From assembly GCA_964521065.1 (NCBI GenBank), contig CAZFPQ010000163.1, forward strand, positions 1-16,092: a stretch of DNA of 16,092 nt, written 5' to 3'. The position numbers and the translations under genes were made by a program. Below are positions 7,652-12,911 of the stretch, piece after piece. This stretch comes from CAYVAP01 sp964521065 (lineage in GTDB: Bacteria > Bacteroidota > Bacteroidia > J057). The notes under the pieces were generated by a model. It was not told the origin of the DNA. It saw only the letters and a list, made by a program, of their open reading frames with translations, and made no database searches. The stretch's first letter is position 1. Each line of letters starts with the position of its first letter.

Positions 7652-9478
7652 ATGATCCGCCCTATTCTTCCTAGACTCCTTTTGCTCCTGCTAACTTTGC
7701 TCATTTCCTCTTCATGTTTGTTTGCCCAACAAATCAAGGGAGAACTCAAGAAGTGGCACAAGGTTACCCTTGCTTTCGAGGGTCCAACTTGCTCAGAGAC
7801 TGATGATTATAATCCCTTTTTCAACTACCGTCTCAACGTTACCTTTCGGCATGCAGCAAGCGGGAAATCCTATCTGGTCCCAGGCTACTTTGCCGCCGAT
7901 GGGAAGGCTGGAGAAACGGGCGCAACATCAGGGAATATCTGGAAGGTGCACTTTACGCCTGATGAGACAGGGGAGTGGACCTACCAAGTGAGTTTTAAAA
8001 AGGGAAATTGGGTAGCCGTACGTCCCCGCACCAAAGGAGTGCCTAGCGGGGAGTTCATGGATGAGACAGAGGGCAGCTTTTCGATCCGAGAAAGCGATAA
8101 GCAAGGGCGGGATTTTCGAGCTCATGGAAGGCTTCAGTTTGTTGGTGAAGGATATTTACGTTTTGCCGAAACGGGCCAGTATTTCTTTAAGTGCGGCCCA
8201 GATGCACCTGAGAACTTGTTGTCTTACTACGCCTTTGACGGAGATTTTGCAGAAGATGGTCACAAAGATCAATTGGTGAAGCGCTGGGAAGCTCATCGGC
8301 AAGACTGGCAAGAAGGAGACCCTACTTGGAGAGATGGTAGAGGCAAAGAAATCATCGGGGCCATGAATTATTTGGCTAGCAAAGGCATGAATTCGGTTTC
8401 CTTCCTCACCAACAACATCATCGGTGATGACCAAAATGTATTTCCCTATATCGATTATGATACCCATGATCGATTTGATTGCTCTAAACTAGATCAGTGG
8501 GAAACCCTCTTTACCCATGCCCAGCAAATAGGCCTTTTTCTTCATTTCAAGACCTTAGAAGCCGAAAACCAGGGCTTGCTAGATCATGGAGGAATCGGTG
8601 GGCAGACCAAGCTGTATTATCGAGAATTGGTGGCACGCTTTGGACACCACTTGGCCTTGAACTGGAATCTCTGTGAAGAAGTAGGTGACTGGTGGCAGTT
8701 TGACAAACAGCCTAGCATCCCCTGGGATATCCCTGAGCGGAGATCCCTTACCGAATATTTGTACTCCATCGACCCCTATCACCACCATATGGTGATCCAT
8801 AATGGCAACTGGTACGATCCCATGTATGGTGACCAGTCAAAGTTGACCGGGGCCTCTCTCCAGACCAGTAAGCCTGACTTCCGTCAGGTACATCCTCAGG
8901 TAGCTCGTGTCATTCGTGAAGCCCAGGCCGCCGGAAAGGTTTGGGCCGTGGCTTGTGACGAGCCTGGTGACGCCGTCCATTCTTTGCTCCCAGACGAGGA
9001 AAATCCCGAGCATTTCAACGCTCGCACCAATGGCCTTTGGGGAGCGATGCTCGCAGGAGCCTGGGGGACCGAATGGTACTTTGGCTACAAACATCCCCAC
9101 TCAGACCTCACCTGTGAAGACTATCGTTCTCGGGATAAGTTCTGGGACATGGGACGCTATTGCATCGAGTTCTTCCAAAAGCAAGAACTTCCCGTCGCTG
9201 AGATGGCCGTTAAAGATGGGCTGATTTCTTCTGAGGGGGACTACTGTTACGCCAAAGAAGGGGAAACCTATGTGATCCTGTTGAAAAAAGGTGGACAGAG
9301 CCAACTAGACCTGCGGGGACATGAAGGTGACTATACCGTTAGCTGGTACAATCCCAGAAAAGGAGGAGGATTACTCCCTGGTACCGTAAAGGAAACCCAA
9401 GGAGGTGCTGAGGTCTCCTTGGGCTTACCTCCTAATCAGCAGGATCAAGATTGGGTGGTGCTAGTAGAACGGAAATAG
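7652..9478 (+). CDS. Secreted DUF5060 + TIM-barrel + collagen-binding-like putative glycoside hydrolase
   Basis: 608 aa from ATG 7652. The N-terminus is a signal peptide with a long Leu run, cleaved near LFA-QQI. A Cys at 22 (ISSSC) could alternatively make it a lipoprotein. Residues ~30-145 form a DUF5060-type beta-sandwich (WHKVTLAFEG, then DETGEWTYQV). Residues ~150-515 look like a (beta/alpha)8 barrel of the DUF4038/GH140-like clan-A kind: FRAHGRLQF, YFFKCGPDAPENLL, MNYLASKGMNSVSFL, then NWNLCEE with Glu342/Glu343 as acid/base candidates, and VACDEPGD with Glu437 as nucleophile candidate. Residues ~520-606 resemble the C-terminal Ig-like putative collagen-binding domain (GDYTVSWYNPRKGG, WVVLVERK). 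It is the last gene of the lactonase operon. The substrate is unknown; it probably acts on oligosaccharides in the periplasm. Catalytic residues are proposed from position and context only. Confidence 0.8.
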   Translation: MIRPILPRLLLLLLTLLISSSCLFAQQIKGELKKWHKVTLAFEGPTCSETDDYNPFFNYRLNVTFRHAASGKSYLVPGYFAADGKAGETGATSGNIWKVHFTPDETGEWTYQVSFKKGNWVAVRPRTKGVPSGEFMDETEGSFSIRESDKQGRDFRAHGRLQFVGEGYLRFAETGQYFFKCGPDAPENLLSYYAFDGDFAEDGHKDQLVKRWEAHRQDWQEGDPTWRDGRGKEIIGAMNYLASKGMNSVSFLTNNIIGDDQNVFPYIDYDTHDRFDCSKLDQWETLFTHAQQIGLFLHFKTLEAENQGLLDHGGIGGQTKLYYRELVARFGHHLALNWNLCEEVGDWWQFDKQPSIPWDIPERRSLTEYLYSIDPYHHHMVIHNGNWYDPMYGDQSKLTGASLQTSKPDFRQVHPQVARVIREAQAAGKVWAVACDEPGDAVHSLLPDEENPEHFNARTNGLWGAMLAGAWGTEWYFGYKHPHSDLTCEDYRSRDKFWDMGRYCIEFFQKQELPVAEMAVKDGLISSEGDYCYAKEGETYVILLKKGGQSQLDLRGHEGDYTVSWYNPRKGGGLLPGTVKETQGGAEVSLGLPPNQQDQDWVVLVERK

Positions 9479-9487
9479 GGACTAGGG

Positions 9488-9516
9488 AAGGGGAAGGGGT
9501 TAAAGAGTTAAAGAGT
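9488..9516. repeat. Short tandem repeats at the left edge of gap 1
   Basis: AAGGGG occurs twice (9488-9499), followed by TTAAAGAG twice (9500-9507, 9508-9515) and one further T immediately before the N run. The array probably continues into the gap. It lies between two convergent genes, so it encodes nothing obvious. Confidence 0.7.
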
Positions 9517-9616
9517 NNNNNNNNNNNNNNNNNNNNNNNNNNNNNNNNNNNNNNNNNNNNNNNNNNNNNNNNNNNNNNNNNNNNNNNNNNNNNNNNNNNN
9601 NNNNNNNNNNNNNNNN
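9517..9616. other. Assembly gap of exactly 100 N
   Basis: A placeholder of 100 N with unknown true length. It lies between the stop of the putative glycosidase (9478) and the stop of the minus-strand peroxidase (9619-9621). Terminators for both convergent genes, and possibly more, may be missing here. Confidence 0.97.
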
Positions 9617-9618
9617 CC

Positions 9619-11100
9619 TTAATTCCTAAAAGGATCGGACCAGCGTTCATCGCTGTAGACCTGGTCTCCAGTAAGGGTTCGCAAGAAGGCTACCAATGCG
9701 GCTTTTTCAGCATCGGACAAGTTTAGATCTTGCCCTTGACCACCGCCAGGGCCTGGTCCTCCGCGTAATCGAGGATCTAGGTTGGTGTTGCCCGGAATTA
9801 CGTTGACATCATCGTAGTGATTGATCACCGCCAGCAGGGTGCTGAGGCTGCCATCGTGCATCAAGGGGCCGTTGAGTTGTCCCTGATTATTTACCAGGTC
9901 ACGCAGGCTGGGAGATCGGGTGATGGTCACATCGATGACTGTAGGGTCATTTAAGTTTCCTACCACGCCATTGTTGCGCGAGTTGGGATCAATGTCAAAC
10001 TCTGGGGCTCGATGGCATCCGGCACAACCTGCTCCTCCGTTTCCACCTGGTGGGGTGAGAAATAGGTTTTTGCCTTGGTTTTCTTGAGCGGTAAAATTGG
10101 GGAAGTTGGCCCTAAGGTTGTTGGCTTGGGCTAAGCCTTGGTCGAAGCGAGAATCAAAGGACTGAATGCTGCGGACAAACTGGGCCAATGCCTCTTGCAT
10201 GCGCACCTCCGTAATTTGAGCATCACCATAGACAAAAGTGAATAGCTCTTGGTAGTAATCAATGGCTTCTAATTTTACGATCAAATCATCGATGGAGGGA
10301 TCTCCGTTTTGTCCACTAAAGCCCATTTCGATGTGATCCTGGATGGGTTGGGTGGTTTGTATTTCTAAACTGTTGGCCCTTTCGTCCCAAAAGAAACGCA
10401 CCTCCTCGGCAAACCTGGCGTTGACCAAGCGCATAGAATGACGGCCTGTGACTCCATCCACTCCTTGGCTCGCCAGGCTTCGATCGCTAAAAGCAAAGGC
10501 CTGTTGATGACAAGAAGCGCATGCAATGGTGTTGTTTATCGATAAGTTTTTATCATAAAAAAGTACCCGCCCTAAGGTTGCCCCAGCGTCAGTGATGGAA
10601 TTATTGCCGGTATTATCCCGATTGATATAGTTGGGGACACTTTGATTGGCATAATTGAATAAGTTGTCAAGGTCAATCCGGTCAGCGAAGGTGCGTTCTA
10701 TGGCTGATAAGTTGTCATTGCGTTGATCATCGGCATCATCGGAATTAGCTACATAGCCTGTGGGTTGTGTACAGGCAGTCTGGTAGTTGTTGGCGTCGCC
10801 AAGGCTGTCTCCGTCTAAATCTGCGTACCAGGTAGGTGCTCCATCTCCTCCACAAACACCACATTCATCAATCATCTCACCACAAAGATCGCTGTCATCG
10901 TCTGCGTTATCCACGTATCCCAATGGCTGCTCACAGGCTAGTTGCGTGTCAGCTGGATTGCCCAGCCCATCTTGGTCCATGTCTCGGTACCAAGTTTGCT
11001 CAGCACAAGGCAGTTCGGGTTCTTCTTGGCAGGAGCTCATCAGAAAGGTAATCATGAGGCAAAAGAAGCCTGTTTTCAAGACGGAGGAATAGGAATACAT
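9619..11100 (-). CDS. Lipoprotein di-heme cytochrome c peroxidase with N-terminal TSP3-like repeats
   Basis: I start at ATG 11100-11098 (493 aa) rather than the in-frame TTG 16 codons earlier, because a lipoprotein signal begins there (MYSYSSVLKTGFFCLM..., lipobox LMSSC, Cys24). Residues ~37-72 and ~89-125 are two Asp-rich repeats (WYRDMDQDGLGN; WYADLDGDSLGD, each followed by QPLGYV or QPTGYV). They resemble thrombospondin type 3 calcium-binding repeats and are separated by the motif DECGVCGGDG. From ~130 on it is a CCP/MauG domain: first heme CASCH (Cys194, Cys197, His198), second heme CAGCH (Cys359, Cys362, His363), and LMHDGSLSTL with Met414 as possible distal ligand. Near the end is a Gly-rich insert, RGGPGPGGGQGQ. 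The family reduces hydrogen peroxide or oxidises protein or other substrates with two c-hemes in the periplasm or at the surface. It diverges from the sigma-factor gene. A link with the TonB cassette is possible but unproven. Confidence 0.9.
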   Translation of the reverse strand: MYSYSSVLKTGFFCLMITFLMSSCQEEPELPCAEQTWYRDMDQDGLGNPADTQLACEQPLGYVDNADDDSDLCGEMIDECGVCGGDGAPTWYADLDGDSLGDANNYQTACTQPTGYVANSDDADDQRNDNLSAIERTFADRIDLDNLFNYANQSVPNYINRDNTGNNSITDAGATLGRVLFYDKNLSINNTIACASCHQQAFAFSDRSLASQGVDGVTGRHSMRLVNARFAEEVRFFWDERANSLEIQTTQPIQDHIEMGFSGQNGDPSIDDLIVKLEAIDYYQELFTFVYGDAQITEVRMQEALAQFVRSIQSFDSRFDQGLAQANNLRANFPNFTAQENQGKNLFLTPPGGNGGAGCAGCHRAPEFDIDPNSRNNGVVGNLNDPTVIDVTITRSPSLRDLVNNQGQLNGPLMHDGSLSTLLAVINHYDDVNVIPGNTNLDPRLRGGPGPGGGQGQDLNLSDAEKAALVAFLRTLTGDQVYSDERWSDPFRN

Positions 11101-11103
11101 AAA

Positions 11104-11152
11104 GTGGTTGGTTGGAATACTCAATTCAGTTGTCGCAGTAAAGACCAACCAC
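11104..11152 (-). promoter_or_regulatory. Inverted repeat next to the peroxidase start codon
   Basis: GTGGTTGGT (11104-11112) and ACCAACCAC (11144-11152) are perfect 9-bp inverted arms with a 31-base loop. In the minus-strand mRNA the hairpin would end three bases before the ATG of the peroxidase gene and could limit ribosome entry. As DNA it could be an operator in the shared 166-bp divergent promoter region. Confidence 0.45.
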
Positions 11153-11266
11153 CTGTGGGGATACCTACCCCCATCCTAAATTTTTTTTCTCTGATCCACA
11201 GGATGAAGATAAACCTCTGCCAGTCTCTCACCTTTTCATATTTTAAGCTTAGATTAGGGTTTCACT
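11153..11266. promoter_or_regulatory. Remainder of the divergent promoter region (peroxidase / sigma factor)
   Basis: AT-rich stretch containing T8 (11181-11188) and a small hairpin TGGGG (11156-11160) / CCCCA (11169-11173). Promoters for the peroxidase (leftward) and the ECF sigma gene (rightward) must lie in 11101-11266, but no consensus is clear by eye. The sigma start at 11267 has no Shine-Dalgarno. Confidence 0.4.
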
Positions 11267-11788
11267 ATGGATGCTCCCCTGAAATCTTTGTGTGACGAGC
11301 CTGTGTTCAGCGCAGTATTCAATGAATACTCTGAAACCCTCTTTCGGTTTCTGTATTATAAGACAGGCGAAGAGTCTTTGGCCCAGGATTTAACTCAAGA
11401 GGCTTTTGTTCGCTTATGGCACCATTGTGCCAATGTAGATATTGATACGGCAAAGGGCTACGTGTTCAAAACGGCCAACAACTTGCTTCTGAATCATCAC
11501 CAACATCAAAAAGTACGGCTAAAGTTTCAGCAGAAAGCCAAAGAAACTTCTCCTCAAGATGGGATGCACCCAGAGTTTTTGATGCAGGAAGCTGAGTTGA
11601 AAGAAACCCTGGAAGCGGCCATCAGTAACCTGCCTGAAAAACAGAGGATAGCATTTTTGCTTAGTAGGATGGAGAGAAAAACGTACGCTGAAATAGCAGA
11701 ACTCCTGGGCATTAGCCGCCAAGCGGTGGAAAAACGAATTTATGCAGCCCTTAAGACCCTGCGCCAAGTCGCAAAAAATATTCCATGA
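11267..11788 (+). CDS. FecI/RpoE-type ECF RNA polymerase sigma factor
   Basis: 173 aa from ATG 11267, a normal length for a two-domain ECF sigma factor. Sigma region 2 spans ~17-82, with LAQDLTQEAFVRLW being the core -10/core-polymerase helix region and AKGYVFKTANNLLLNH following it. Region 4 spans ~112-168, with NLPEKQRIAFLL followed by the helix-turn-helix TYAEIAELLGISRQAVEKR (139-157). It should direct RNA polymerase to one or a few promoters, probably its own cassette, once released by the FecR-type anti-sigma encoded 83 bases downstream. The signal would come from the TonB receptor at 12908-15559 through its STN domain. Its recognised promoter cannot be read here. Confidence 0.93.
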   Translation: MDAPLKSLCDEPVFSAVFNEYSETLFRFLYYKTGEESLAQDLTQEAFVRLWHHCANVDIDTAKGYVFKTANNLLLNHHQHQKVRLKFQQKAKETSPQDGMHPEFLMQEAELKETLEAAISNLPEKQRIAFLLSRMERKTYAEIAELLGISRQAVEKRIYAALKTLRQVAKNIP

Positions 11789-11871
11789 GAGGGTAGGAGT
11801 TTGTTTCACTCACAGGTCTTTAACCCTGGAGGGGAGCTTCTTCTTTCCTACATATTACTAACCCAATCATC

Positions 11872-12911
11872 ATGGTGGATGAAGAACTGATACACAAATG
11901 GATGTCGGGAAAGCTGACGGAAGCAGAGCGAACAGCCCTCGCTTCTCAGCCAGATTTTGTGGATTTGTCCAAATTGATCAGCTACCTAGACAACTGGGAA
12001 GGGCCAAGTTTGGATAAACAGAATATGTTGGCTGAAATTTTAGCCCAACCTAAGCCTGCTTTGAATCCTCAGACCAAGCAGTCTCCTGCCAAGGTGCGTG
12101 CTCTCTGGTCCAATTGGGTGACGTATGCGGTGGCGACTGCGGTGGTATGTTTGGTCGCGATTTGGCTATGGCCCANNNNNNNNNNNNNNNNNNNNNNNNN
12201 NNNNNNNNNNNNNNNNNNNNNNNNNNNNNNNNNNNNNNNNNNNNNNNNNNNNNNNNNNNNNNNNNNNNNNNNNNNCCCACTCCCACTCCCACTCCTACCA
12301 TCTTGATGGCCCAAGCAGGGGAGAGACTTGAAGAAACCCTGCCCGATGGCTCCCGAGTCAGTTTGAATGCTGGCACGGAAGTCCGATACCTTGATAGCGA
12401 GTGGATACACGATAGACGACTAGAACTTCAAGGTGAGGCTTATTTTGAAGTGAAGAAGGGCAGCAACTTTGAGGTGGTGACAGCACTCGGCTCGGTTACA
12501 GTACTAGGCACACGCTTTAATGTCCGAGCCAGAGACGGAGGACTTAAAGTCACCTGTTATGAAGGTAAAGTGAGGATAGAGGAAGAAGGGAATAAGGTCG
12601 AAATAGAAGCAGGAGAGCGGTACCATCAGGCGAAAAGGCAGCTGCTCGACCAAGTGGAAAAGCCAAGTTGGACGCAGGCCATCATTGTTCTTGACGAGGT
12701 CCGCTTGGATGAGGTCATAGCGGAGATGGAGCGACAGTTTGATGTGACCATTCAGACTTCTGCTATAGACTTGGATGTGGAGGGAACCTATAGCTTTTCG
12801 GCAAAATCCTTGGAAAAAGCCGTGACACAGGTATTCGGTTCAGGCAAGGTCCAGCTAGTTGAAGTTGGGGAAAAGGAAGTACGACTCCAGAAGATTTCAA
12901 GAGAAGAATGA
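11872..12911 (+). CDS. FecR-type anti-sigma factor, interrupted by assembly gap in a Pro-Thr linker
   Basis: Starts at ATG 11872. Residues 1-~80 are the cytoplasmic anti-sigma part (ELIHKWMSGKLTEAER). Residues ~83-100 are a single membrane helix (VTYAVATAVVCLVAIWLW) ending in Pro101. The sequence then enters 100 N. After the gap the frame resumes as PTPTPTPT, then the periplasmic FecR domain (GERLEETLPDGSRVSLNAG, RLELQGEAYFEV, VTVLGTRFNVRA, CYEGKVRIEE). The C-terminal ~70 residues (DEVRLDEVIAEMERQF..., GTYSFSAKSLEKAV) are DUF4974-like. The two halves are in different frames only because 100 N is not the real gap length; a gap length of 3n+2 restores one continuous protein. It holds the ECF sigma at the membrane and relays the signal from the receptor. 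It overlaps the receptor gene by ATGA, implying coupled translation. I see no evidence that it is a true frameshift mutant. Confidence 0.88.
12176..12275. other. Assembly gap of exactly 100 N inside FecR gene
   Basis: Placeholder gap of unknown true length. The left flank ends CCC-A and the right flank is CCCACT repeats, so the missing bases are probably more CCCACT units. Confidence 0.97.
12276..12299. repeat. CCCACT microsatellite encoding (Pro-Thr)n
   Basis: Three perfect CCCACT units (12276-12293) and one diverged unit, CCTACC (12294-12299), directly after the gap. In frame they encode Pro-Thr repeats between the membrane helix and the periplasmic domain of FecR. The base A at 12175, after codon CCC, fits the first ACT of the same array. 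Confidence 0.85.

Noticed and set aside
11156..11188. Small GC hairpin followed by T8 as a rightward terminator or attenuator before the sigma gene
   Set aside because: The T-run is separated from the 5-bp stem by seven bases, too far for an intrinsic terminator.
11872..12911. FecR gene as a true frameshifted pseudogene
   Set aside because: The frame change coincides with a 100-N placeholder of arbitrary length; the flanks rejoin in frame if the real gap is 3n+2 bases.
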